A stretch of DNA of 64,000 nt. Source: Ilex aquifolium (lineage: Eukaryota; Streptophyta; Magnoliopsida; Aquifoliales; Aquifoliaceae). Below, in pieces: positions 11,101-20,878 of the stretch (its first letter is position 1; each line of letters starts with the position of its first letter). Below the pieces are notes generated by a model. It had not been told where the DNA came from, searched no databases, and saw only the letters and a list, made by a program, of their open reading frames with translations. Both the position numbers and the translations under genes were made by a program. The DNA is taken from the NCBI GenBank assembly GCA_951799425.1, contig OX637394.1, positions 29,982,001 through 30,046,000 of the forward strand, read 5' to 3'.

Positions 11101-11778
11101 TATAATCGTAGTGTGCATTCTGCTACTAACTATTCACCTTTTGAAATTGTCTATGGTTTTAATCCCTTAACTCCATTAGATTTGCTGCCTTTGCCTGTTG
11201 ATGAGTGTGCTAATCTAGATGGAGAATGAAAGGCTGAATTGGTGAAGCAATTGCATGAGAAAGTTCGATTGCACATTGAGAGGCGAACGAAGCAATATGC
11301 TACTCAAGCTAATAAGGGACGTAAGAAGGTGGTTTTTGAGCCTGGAGATTGGGTTTGGGTGCATATGCGAAAGGAGCGTTTTCCCGCACAAAGGCGTTCT
11401 AAGTTGCAGCCTAGTGGAGATGGGCCTTTTCAAGTGGTGGCACGGATAAATGATAACACTTACAAACTAGATCTTCCTGGTGAGTATAGTGTTAGTGCTA
11501 CTTTTAATGTTGCTGATCTTTCTCCTTTTATTGCAGATGACGAAGATTCGAGGACGAATCCTTTTAAAGAGAGGGGGAATGATGCAATACAATCTGATCC
11601 GTTGAGCATAAATGGCGGTCCTATGACTCGGGCAAGAGTAAAAAGGATGAAGGAAGCATTGAACGGGCTGATTCAAGACATATGGGCTGATTGTGGAAGT
11701 TCAAGCAAGGAGCATGATCCACTTGGGCAAAGATCCATCAACATGATTCAAGGTCTAGAAGATTCCGGCAAAGGCTAA
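8161..11778 (+). pseudogene. pol: Pol of the young CRM-like element (fossil)
   Basis: Coding region for protease ([11 protein letters not shown] near 8318), reverse transcriptase ([12 protein letters not shown] near 9428; YFDDIL at 9517-9534), RNase H ([12 protein letters not shown] near 9963), and integrase with its HHCC zinc region ([11 protein letters not shown] near 10609), core ([27 protein letters not shown]) and C-terminal GPFQVVARINDNTYKLDLP domain near 11421. The tail runs past the polypurine tract into the 3' LTR, ending in a basic stretch (GPMTRARVKRMKEALNG). Protease matures the polyprotein, RT/RNase H copy the RNA and integrase inserts the DNA. The region is nearly whole, with very few breaks. 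No chromodomain is obvious; the tail may be a CRM-type targeting motif (inference). Confidence 0.88.
11566..11579 (+). other. Polypurine tract of the young element
   Basis: AAAGAGAGGGGGAA lies directly before the TGATG start of the 3' LTR. It is the usual plus-strand primer, and here it also lies inside the pol reading frame. Confidence 0.9.
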
Positions 11779-12324
11779 GCTTTAAATTGGCATGTTTAAA
11801 ATTGGTCTGATTGTAAGACTTTCCTTAGCTATTTAGGCATGTGAGTTATTCCTTTTAGGAAAGTAAGAGTTTAGGAAAGTAAGCTATTTCTTTACCAGCA
11901 AGTAAGATATATTTCTTTATCCACAAGTAAGAGATATTTCTTCACCAGCAAGTAAGAGATATTTCTTAAATAGGATAAGCTATTTTAGGAAGTTTTCTTT
12001 GTAATAACTAGCCTATAAATAGGCATTCAAAGCATTGTAAAAGACAGAATATTTTGGTGTGTATTGTGAGGTTTCTACCTTATTGTTCTTCCAAGAACTA
12101 TTTCAAGAACTTATCAAGAATTAATCTTTCTTGTGGCGTTCATCGACTTATCGCTCAATCTTGAGTGTGGCGTCTTTCTCTTGAACTTTTAACCTTGGGT
12201 TCTTGTTTCTTGCAAACATTGGGTCTAGGGTTTTTGGTTCTTATAATCTGATTTGTGATCTTTCTTGGGGAGTCTTCAATCAATTTGCCCGTGGGTTCTT
12301 GAATTCGTTTAAGGGTTCGCATCA
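11580..12324 (+). repeat. 3' LTR of the young CRM-like element
   Basis: 745 bp, about ten base differences from the 5' LTR and the same termini. It includes the 25-bp tandem array (about 11895-11969) and a TATA box at 12014-12023, and is followed by the right target duplication AGGGT (12325-12329). Its first 199 bp encode the end of the pol frame. Confidence 0.93.
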
Positions 12325-12640
12325 AGGGTGGTGGTGTTTTAATCTAATCTCAGGGAAAAGTTAGGAGCTTCGTTAATGTTTTATTGTTTTGTATTGTAAT
12401 TCAATTTTGCTTGGAGGAATGAAGATCATCCACTTTTCTAAGTTGTCTAAGACTATGAAGAGTGGGTAGTTTTTCATTAGCTCTTTAGTGATGGGGGAAG
12501 GACTTGTGTAACATTGCTTGAATTATGATATGTTGCACTTTTAGTTTGTGCTTTATTGTTATATACCTCCCTTAATTGATGTATGATTAACCAAAAAAAG
12601 TGCATTAGTGAATTAGGGTTTAGGGTTAATTTTGATTTAA
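12325..12640 (+). mobile_element. Old plus-strand LTR-like repeat (copy A, right part)
   Basis: Continuation of the repeat interrupted at 5092. The box GAAGAGTGGGTAGTTTTTC...CTCTTTAGTGATGGG...TTGTGTAACATTGCTTGA matches 13300-13370 of copy B. It ends in AT-rich DNA where copy B begins. Confidence 0.6.
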
Positions 12641-13871
12641 AGTGTTTGATTTAAATAGTATTATGCCTAATGTTTGAATAATATATTTGTAGGGTTTTTT
12701 ATGCAATTATGGAGAATTGGAGGGCTAAAATGCAAAGAAGAACAAATAAGGAAGAACAAAGAAGAAATCTAGCAACATTGCACCATTCAGAAGCTAGGAA
12801 GACCATCCCAACAGTGGCCAAGTTCAACAAGGGAGGCCTCCATGCAAAAACTAGAGGATGAGCACTGTCCAAGATGGTGTTGGTGGCATCCGGACGGTGA
12901 CCTTAACCACCTCAACCCTAGTTCTTCTCCCACTGGTCCATCTTACCTTCCTTGAATCCCATTGGCTGCCTTGGGTGCTGCCGCCTCAAGCCTCGTTGGA
13001 GGTCTATAAATACCCATGTATTGGGAGGATTTTGGGGAGATTATGGGAAGACCTAAACACTTGAAGAAATTCCCAACCTGTCCACCCCCTAAGTAAAATT
13101 ATTTCTTCTACATTCCTTTTTTTTTTTTTACTTGGAGGGTTGAGCGTCTCTCACTTTTTCACCCTGGGTCGGGTGAAAAATGGGGATGTTTTGACTATTC
13201 CTCGGGGAAGGATTGGTTACTTTTTATTTTTTATTTTGAAGACATGTACCTCACTAGGAGGGATGAGATTTTCTTGCTCTTCTTGCTCATCTATGGCAAT
13301 GAAGAGTGAGTAGTCTTTCTTTTACTCTTTAGTGAAGGGTGACGACATGTGTAACATTGTTTGAGTAATGAAAGTGCCGATGTTTTATTTATACTTTAAC
13401 ATTTATGCATCCCTTAAATGATGGATGGTTTCATTTATGTTCGGTTTTATGTATTACTACATATAATTAGGGTTAAGCTCATGGTTACGAGTACCGAGCC
13501 AAGTTTACTGTTTATTGTCATTTCATCTTTACTTTATTATGTATTTCATGCATGATACAATGATGCACGTAGTTGGAATTTATGTAACGGTCGGGAATTG
13601 GTTATAGATGGGTTAAGTCTTGCCATAGCCAATGCTTTTGATTAAATGCATAAACTGCAGCCCCATCTTCATTGAATCACATACCTATTGATCGATTAGC
13701 CATAGTATACCTTTGGAATGGTTCACCTTCAGGTTTATTAGGGTTATTTGATTATTGTATGGTGTATAGACCATCCAGCTAACCTAACGGTTGTTGTGTT
13801 ATGATTCAACATATGCATCAGACCTACCGGTTAACTTTCCGTTGACATGGGAGTTAATTGATGTAAGGCGG
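12641..13871 (+). mobile_element. Old plus-strand LTR-like repeat (copy B)
   Basis: Second, diverged copy of the repeat at 4514-5092/12325-12640. It has the GGAGGGCTAAAATGCAAAG start, TCCGGACGG motif near 12885, CCCATTGG box, TATAAATA at 13005-13012 and the GAAGAGTGAGTAG box. It continues into a block (13455-13790) with a diverged direct-repeat partner at 28215-28540, and is cut at 13871 by the minus-strand Athila-like element. The element family of this repeat is not determined. Confidence 0.55.
13005..13012 (+). promoter_or_regulatory. TATA box of LTR-like copy B
   Basis: TATAAATA followed by CCCATG, with CCCATTGG about 45 bp upstream, in the same order as the copy A promoter-like block. 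Confidence 0.5.
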
Positions 13872-15532
13872 TGCTTGATGGTTTCCATTGTATTCCCTAA
13901 TCTCCGGACATCATCCCTCAATATGTGTATGGCTTATCGGAATAGGGGAGTGTCACTCTCCCTCAAAATGATGCAAGAAATGGGGAAACGGAATAATGGT
14001 GAGTGAATGAAAATGTGTGTGTGCGTGTGAACAAAAGGGCTCCCCAAGCGCAAGGAGACTTTCGAATGTCGTGTTTTACTTGGAAATCGTATTCCAAGGT
14101 CGTCTCATCAGGGAAGGAAGTGAATCGTGTTGAAGGTGATTTTGGTGAACAAAAAGAAAAGTGTAAAAATATTTTGATGTTTGAAGTTGGTTTGTGATTG
14201 TGTTCTTGGTGAAAATGAAATGGAACAAGTGTTGGCTAATCCGAAGGGGTCATTCCAATGGAAATGTCAAATCAACTCAAGACCTTCCTCCAATGGTGCC
14301 TAGATGTTCGATTGATTCGTAGGAAGCGCTGGACTAAAATGGAGCTGAGGATTCAAGCATACCCCATGACAATGCCTACGGTGTATCAAGAACTCACAAC
14401 CACGTCCACACTCAACCTAGTCAAACTGAATCATCGTATACTATGAGGAGGAATGAAAACGAGTTGAAGTAGCATACCCAAGGGGAATTTTCCCTTGGAT
14501 TAGCCAGCTATAAACTTAGCTACTCATATCTAAAGCAAAGACATAAATGGAATGAAGAGACATTGTAAAGAAATGGAGATTGGAACTTAGTTTAATGCAA
14601 GGAAACTTAAACTAGGAATGAAAACATTCAATACCCATTTTAAAGCTTGAAAATGAAGAACTTAAAAGCATTAATGGTGAAATCCAAAATGTAGCATTAA
14701 ACTTGCAATGTGCTTGTAATAAATGACATTCAAGACATTAAATAAAGCTTAAACAAGTCTTACTAGAAATTACAAGACAATGTGTGGAAGAAAATGCAAA
14801 AATATCAACTTCTCTCTATAGCACTATTCATCTTCTTCCCTAGAGCTTCTCTCTCTATATTACAATGTATGTATCTAATGGTGTCTCTCCCTTGCCAAAA
14901 ACGTCCATGGAGCCCTTGGGTCTGTGTGATTGATCTCCCATCAATAGGGGGCTGAAAGGATGGAGTGGGCAGGCTAGCACAGGCCTAACCTGCACTCCCA
15001 GGCTTCACCCACTCTCTCTCTCTCCTCATTTATGTCCAAGCCTCCAAAGTCCAAGCTAGGGTATAGGAGGGGGTGTCTTGTGTGTAAGGAGTGTCAAGAA
15101 AGTGTGGGAGATCCAATGGCGGGACCCCCAAAGTTGCAGAGCTTGAGATGCAGAATCTGGCCTGTTTTAGTAGAACCTATCGGTAGGTCGATGGACACCT
15201 ACCGGTAGGTTTTACTCCAGTGAGCAAAACCCATCGGTAGGTTTGCGGTAGGTGTAGGTCCAGTAGCCAAAACCTACCGGTAGGTTTTTACTTGTTTTGC
15301 TGATTTCTTGGTTCCTCCACCTTTCAAGCTATCGTTAAGCCACCATCTCATCTCCAATCATCTCAAACACCATGATAAGGCCTAACAAGCACCATTTAAG
15401 CACCTTTACCTGTAAACATACCGAAACTCCATTAAAAGCTGAAACATTGCAATTCTGCTCAGTTTAACTGCAAAAGCAAGTATAAAAAAGGATGTAAATG
15501 TACATAAGATATGCAATATTTTGTGCTAATCA
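13872..15532 (-). repeat. 3' LTR of the Athila-like element
   Basis: 1661 bp; on the plus strand it starts TGCTTGATGG and ends TGCTAATCA, so the LTR itself starts TGATTAGCAC. It contains a palindrome cluster at 15174-15286 (U3) and the conserved block TATTCCAAGGTCGTCTC near 14090 (U5 side). Flanks are GGCGG on the left and GGTGA at the right end of the element. Confidence 0.92.
15174..15286. repeat. CpG-centred palindrome cluster ACCTACCGGTAGGT in U3 (3' LTR)
   Basis: Four copies of ACCTACCGGTAGGT or a close variant in 113 bp (15174-15188, 15197-15210, 15228-15242, 15272-15285), plus half-sites such as GCGGTAGGTGTAGG. Each palindrome is centred on CG. The cluster recurs in the 5' LTR (about 27527-27640) and in the env leader (17290-17402). 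Confidence 0.95.
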
Positions 15533-15569
15533 CACCCCCCAATTTGAGCTTTGCTAGTCCCTAGCAAAG
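15533..15569 (-). other. 3' polypurine tract with upstream hairpin
   Basis: On the minus strand a perfect 9-bp stem CTTTGCTAG / CTAGCAAAG with loop GGA (15549-15569) is followed by CTCAAATTGGGGGGTG, which abuts the TGATTAGC LTR start. The G-rich run is the plus-strand primer. The same arrangement is kept in the second Athila-like family at 32843-32878. Confidence 0.85.
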
Positions 15570-15862
15570 TTTATTTTCAAACCAACAAGTATGAAATTAA
15601 AACAATCCATTTACACAAGTAATTAATCAAACATTCAAAATACAAAAATCACAATGCAATTAATGAAATGAACTTGGGCGAGATGGAATAAAAACTGTGG
15701 TATTTCATTAATCACTTTCAAAATTGGAGTACATGGAGATAGAATTCAAAATAGATACAAAATGGCCTAAAATTCCTAAGGACTCTTCTACTAGGCCCAC
15801 GACTCCACTCCAAGCTATGTACAACCCTACTTCAAAAGGACAAAAGAAAAACAATAACACCC

Positions 15863-17031
15863 CTACTCATCATCTCCGTCACCACCCTCATCACCATCAT
15901 CACTCCCCTCAGCATCCTCCTCAGAGTTCTCCTCCTCTTCTTCATTGTCCTCCTCTAAGTCCCCCACCTCAACTACAATGGAAGTTGAGGGGGCAGAGGC
16001 AGAGGGTCCAGTAGCTGAAGGTGGTGGTCCATTTTGGATCGGCTCGCCGAGGAACGTGTGCTGAAACAATCTGGTCATCATGGCAGATATCCCATGCATT
16101 GTCACCTCTAATGCATCGAGGCGCTGATCATGGTGTTAGGTGGAGTGATCTTGTCAAAAGCATACCCCTTTACCTTGAAGTGATCGCACATCCGAGTGAC
16201 CAAGTTCCCAAATGGGAGGTTCGCCTTCGACTTTCTAGTCTCGATGAATTCCTTCATTACCTCCCAAATAAAAAGTGAAAAATCCATAGCCTTTCCCAAC
16301 ATCACTGCATCCAAGAGGGCAAGCTTTTCAATGTTAGGCGTCTTCTCGGTGCCCCTTGGAAGCAGGTTGTAATGTAAAAGCTTGTTCATCATCCTATATG
16401 TATGTTTGAGGCCCCCGACTTGGACCGTTCCCTTAAACTGAGTCGGGTCCTCCTCGTACATCAAAGCTAAAAACTCAGGGATGGTCTTGACCTTGGCAAT
16501 GTTATGTGGGTACACCGGGGTGGAGGGTGGTGGCCTCTCGTACTCCAAGTGGGTTGCAATTACCGTAGGGGTCACATCAAACGTCTTACCCTTTACGTTT
16601 GTTCTCAACACCTCAAACCCGTCCACCACTTTGAGTTTTCGGTAAAACTCCCGACATAAGGACAAATTAAACCCACTCACGGCCTTGAACCAAAACCCCA
16701 TCCCGTGGGCCTCGATGATCCTAACAATCGTATTGTTTGGGCCTAGGGAAACCCGATTGATGTACCTCTCGCAAGTAACATTTTTCTCCTCGATGCTTTG
16801 GTACCTAGCATCGTTCCTTGCCTTCTTCCGTTGCTCAAGATGGTCTCCACTAGACCCTTCGCCACCCCTTTTATGGGAGCTCGCACCCTCAGGTTGTGCA
16901 TAGCAACAGTGCCCCGAACATGAATAGCGACAAAAGAGCCACAATAAACCCCTCAACCGGGTCCACAATATCTCGGAGGATCTTCCCTTGACGAGCCATT
17001 GCAAGAATCTTGGAGGTTTTGAAAAGATCAA
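15863..17031 (-). pseudogene. Env-like ORF relic of the Athila-like element
   Basis: Region encoding the plant 'putative transposon protein' type of env-like ORF found 3' of pol in Athila elements. Blocks visible: KNVTCERYINRVSLGPNN, EAHGMGFWFKAVSGFNLSLC, REFYRKLKVVDG, KGKTFDVTPTVIATHLEYE, STPVYPHNIAKVKTIPEFL, and LPFGNLVTRMCDHFKVKGY, then a proline/serine-rich linker and a strongly acidic tail (EEDNEEEEENSEEDAEGSDD). I see no clear signal peptide or transmembrane segment, so 'env-like' reflects position only and its role is unknown. Related relics occur at 28729-29610, 38638-39930 and 46300-47275. The region is broken, with about one or two breaks. Confidence 0.75.
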
Positions 17032-17289
17032 AAGAGATTAGGGCTTAGGGAATTTTTGGCAAAACTAGGGTTTTAAAAAAAGGAAACCTTCAAATCTTCA
17101 CTAAAAATCACTAAATCAACAGCCTTAGGGTTGAGGATTGAGAGGTCAATGGAAGAGGTAATGGATTTGAAAGCTTAGAGGTGCTGTAAGTGGAATAGAA
17201 TTGCCCTAGGGTTTGTAATTTAGGAAGACAATGAATAGTTCTCCCAAAAAAATCTGATTAAAACCCCTAATTTTGGCATTCTGGGTAAA

Positions 17290-17402
17290 CCCTACCGGTA
17301 GGTCGACGGAAACCTACCGGTAGGTTTTACTCTAGTGAGCAAAACCTATCGGTAGGTTTGCGGTAGGTGCAGGACCAGTGGCCAAAACCTACCGGTAGGT
17401 TT
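17290..17402. repeat. Palindrome cluster upstream of the env-like ORF
   Basis: The same four-palindrome array as in the LTR (ACCTACCGGTAGGT type), including the DNA between palindromes (TTTTACTCTAGTGAGCAAAA, GCGGTAGGTGCAGG), at about 90 % identity to the LTR copy over 113 bp. DNA on either side is not alike. It lies about 260 bp upstream of the env-like start on the minus strand. Confidence 0.93.
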
Positions 17403-19268
17403 TGCTTTATTTGCAAAAATAAACCACTGCTATCCGACACACTTCCATTCCACTACATTTCAAGACCTACACATTCCAACACTCTATTTATTACCTCTAC
17501 TCCATCCAAAACAGTTCTCAACTTAAAAATCAAAAAATGAACCATCATGCCCAAGTCATTACCGAAATTGAATTGTAATTTAAAATTTTGATGCTTTCAA
17601 AACACAAGGCGTAGATTTCTATATTTAACTACAAAAATGAACACCCACAATGTAAGACACATATACAAATAACAAAGGCATTCCTAATTCATTGAAATAT
17701 CAAAAACTTGAGCAATATTCCCCCATCCTTTAAGCATAGGGCTACGAAACACGTCGTTCAAATGCCCGAATCAAGCACTCATGAGCATCACTATAGCCTC
17801 AAATACTAGTCTAAAGTATGCACCTACACATTCATTTTCAAACTCATGTGTGTGTGAATTGGACAAGTAATTTAAGCACTTACACAACAGAATTCACATT
17901 TGAATGGCTAGGAAAATTCAGTTTCAATGCAAAACTCACAAAAGGTCGCTCTTAACAATGAATCACACTCTGGTTATCCTAGCATGCACTCAATGTGTAC
18001 ATGTGAGATAGAATCTTGTGCACAAAACAAAGTATGCTCACATGTAATCCAAAAATGAAGTTCATGCATAAAAACGAAAAGACCTTGGCATAATCTCATG
18101 AAAGGAATGCTAGGGCATTAGGTAGCAAAACCAACTCCTCTTTTTCTTTAAAAGTATGCATCCCCCATGCATCTCTAAATCATTTAGGACTTCCACAGGT
18201 TGTAACGAGGCCTTGGGGGTGATATCTAGGTAATTGAATGAAAGACAGAGGACAACAAAGGAGGGTTGTTCAGAGTGAATGGCTATTTGTTTCAAAAAAA
18301 TCTCCCTTTTCATGGGCTTTTCAATTTAACACCATCACCACACTCTTCGTTTCTTTCTCTCTCATTTCCTTAACATTTCCCTTTTATTTTGTCATTCTTT
18401 TCTTCTTTTTGCCCCTTTTCTCCTTTCCTTGGATTTCATTCTTTTTCAATTCAACTCTTTGAGTTTCAACTTTCATTCATCCCTTTTGTTTGGGCTTCCA
18501 CACCATACCTCCTTCTCTTTTATGATCATTCATACTCAGCACAAGGAACAACCAAGGTGAGGTAGATTTTATCATTTTGCACTGGCTTGGTCAAATGTGT
18601 GGCGTGGAAACGAATTTCAATTAAGGCTCAATCCCGGTACTAGGGATAATCTTTTCACAAGAAAGAGGTCAAGGCTCCAAATAAATCAAAGATGGCCTAA
18701 GATCATTTCTAGATAAGCATGGGAGAGCATTTTGCGTTTCAAGACAAAGTCAATCAACTACCCAAATGCACTCTAACCAAAACAAGCATAATGAGATTAT
18801 TGAACAATTTGAATTTTGAAAAATTGTTCCTTGAGTAAATGTATGTTCCCTCCAAAAAGGATTAGCACTAAAGCTCTCATGGGTCCTTACTCATCTCCAC
18901 TATTTATGTCAAACCTAAAATATGAATCCAATCCGTAAATTGTCAAAATTACACATTCAAGGAGCACATACAGTTGAGTTCAAAAGCAGATACATATTTG
19001 ATACTTACGCATAGGATTAACTTCTTTAATATGCTTATGAGCTCAAGGTTCAATACAAAGATCAACATATCATCCAACCCATAGCACTCTAAATAAGGGA
19101 ATACATATCAACATTTAGATATTTTCACAAAAATTTTCAAAATTTTCACATAATTTGCAACAATTGAAAACAAAAATCTGTGATATGTGAAAGGTAAATT
19201 TCAACCCCAAAAATTGGTATTATCAACAAAAATTCCTACAAACATTGGTGTATCATACAAATGGTGCA
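17403..19268 (-). other. Conserved non-coding spacer between pol and env-like ORF
   Basis: About 1.9 kb without coding motifs; one part (about 18330-18480) is pyrimidine-rich on the plus strand. By eye it is about 80 % alike to the spacers of the second family (33565-35260, 42400-43410, 47280-48734/50951-51170), for example TTGAGCAATATTCCCCCATCC and CCTACACATTCATTTTCAAA. That level is similar to the coding regions, which is unusual for DNA of no function. Confidence 0.7.
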
Positions 19269-19309
19269 CCTCACCCCCCAACTTTGAGTCATGCATTGTC
19301 CTCAATGCA
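19269..19309 (-). other. Internal hairpin-polypurine module after pol
   Basis: On the minus strand a stem TGCATTG / CAATGCA with loop AGGA (19292-19309) is followed by TGACTCAAAGTTGGGGGGTG. This mirrors the hairpin plus CTCAAATTGGGGGGTG at the 3' LTR, but the stem sequence differs. It lies about 200 bp after the end of pol. The same module is present at 35275-35309 and 51187-51226. Confidence 0.75.
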
Positions 19310-20226
19310 ACAAAAAAGATATAATATGCAATGAAGGACTGTAAAAAGATGAGTAGGGTTAGAGAACACCTCGCAATTAAGCTTTTGACAAAACACCAAT
19401 ATATGCAACTGAGGAAACCAACACTATACACGAATTTAAGTAAGTAAAACTAAATAGAAAAAGTAAGTAAAAGCAATTGTACACTAAAGATCATAAGAAA
19501 AATCAATCCTCCAACAAGTCTGGGTAAACCGAATCCATTAAATCCTCCTCCACTCCTTGTCTTTCAAAACCCTCGAAAAATGGCTTAAGTCTTTGGCCAT
19601 TGACCTTGAATGTCCTACCATCTTCGGGGTTCGTGACTTCCACTGCTCCATTGGGGTAGGCCACCTTGACAAGATAAGGGCCATCCCAACGGGATCGGAG
19701 TTTCCCTTGAAAGATCGAGAGCCGAGAGTAGTATAAGAGCATTTTTTGGCCGGGCTCAAATGACTTCCTCACAATGGATTTGTCATGAAAGATCTTAGCC
19801 CTCTCTTTTGAAATTTTAGAGCTCTCATACGCATCTCTTCTAATTTCTACCAATTCATTCAATTCTAGCTTCCTATGCTCTCCCGGCCATTCTCAAATTG
19901 AAGTTTAGAGACTTTATGACCCAATAGACCTTGTGTTCCATTTCGACTGGCAAATGGCAAGCCTCTCCATAGACGAGTCAATAGGGAGACATGCCTAAAA
20001 CAGTTTTGTAGGTAGTGCGGTAAGCCCATAGGGCATCAATCAGTCTAACTAACCAATCTTTCCTATTTGGGTTCATCGTTTTCTCTAAAATGTTTTTGAT
20101 CTCCCTATTGGCTAACTCAACTTGGCCATTAGTCTGTGGGTGATATGCAGTGGATACCTTCTGTGTGATGCCATATTTATGCATCAAAGACGCAATTGGC
20201 CTATTACATAAATGCGACCCACCATC

Positions 20227-20231
20227 GCTTA
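20227..20231. other. Target-site duplication GCTTA, left
   Basis: GCTTA precedes the solo LTR and recurs at 21185-21189. The uninterrupted related copies at about 43850 and 52150 read ACCATTGCTTATCATTGCAC, which confirms the insertion point. Confidence 0.95.
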
Positions 20232-20780
20232 TGATGGGAACCAAGGTGGGCCTACTCTTAAAGATCCTTTGTAAGTTCCAGATGGGTCAATTACAAGATC
20301 AAGAGCCAAGAAGATCAAGGAAACAATGCAAGGATTGGTGCATTCCACTTGGGATGAAGCTAGCAAGAGCCCAACACTCAAGATGGGCTTGAAAGAAGGA
20401 GAACCAATTTTGATCCACTTGATCCAAGCTGTGGAAGACATGACTTAGAGATAGGGTCTTTTGTTGTTAAGGCTTTCAACTTGTTTAAAGAATTTTTATT
20501 ATTAGTTTAGAATAAGTGGGCTTGAGGATGCTTAGCCCACATATGTCTTATTTCTTATGAATTAGGGTTTTGGGGAAGGCCTTGTATTTTGGCCAAGGGC
20601 TTATTAGGAAAGTTATTATTTTATTTGAACTAGGGTTTTAGAAGTTACTGTAGCGAAGCACTATTCACGCTACAGTACTCGCGACACTATTCACTCAAGG
20701 GCATTTTTGAGAGAAAGGGTCACAAATTTTAGTCTTTATTTATTCCTATTTGGGGTTGGATTGTCAAAATATAAACTCCT

Positions 20781-20849
20781 ATTAGGATTTGTTTCCTTAG
20801 CAGATTAGGATTTGTTTCCTTAGTAGATTAGGATTTGTTTCCTTGTAAT
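20781..20849 (+). repeat. 23-bp triple tandem repeat in U3 of the second CRM-like family
   Basis: ATTAGGATTTGTTTCCTTAG starts at 20781, 20804 and 20827, ending about 20 bp upstream of the TATA box. It is also present, reversed, at about 49095-49165 and 50400-50475. It parallels the 25-bp array of the young element without sequence similarity. Confidence 0.88.
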
Positions 20850-20868
20850 GGCCAGCCTTATAAATAGG

Positions 20869-20878
20869 CGTTTAATCA
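20869..20878 (+). promoter_or_regulatory. TATA box of the solo LTR
   Basis: TATAAATAGG after CCAGCCT, the same core as in the young element. An RNA start near 20896-20900 is predicted, which is where the captured piece at 7852 begins. Confidence 0.7.

Larger units (their letters stand above)
5093..12324 (+). mobile_element. Young CRM/chromovirus-like Ty3/gypsy element
   Basis: A complete LTR element of 7232 bp: 745-bp LTRs with TGATG...CATCA ends, tRNA-Met primer site, gag, protease-RT-RNase H-integrase, polypurine tract and matching 5-bp target duplications. I count about ten differences between the LTRs (about 98.7 % identity). At an assumed 1.3e-8 substitutions per site per year that is roughly half a million years. 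RT and integrase style ([32 protein letters not shown]) and the reading of the integrase tail into the 3' LTR suggest the CRM lineage, known from centromeres; the lineage call is inference. It looks nearly whole, with only a few breaks, and holds a foreign R-U5-primer-site piece between gag and protease. Confidence 0.92.

Noticed and set aside
15174-15286. Regularly spaced short palindromes as a CRISPR array
   Set aside because: Plant nuclear LTR context, repeats shorter than CRISPR repeats, unequal spacers, no cas genes, and the array recurs inside each LTR.
15863-17031. Env-like ORF as a true viral envelope gene
   Set aside because: No signal peptide, transmembrane segment or fusion motif could be seen. 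Only the position 3' of pol supports the name, so it is called env-like.
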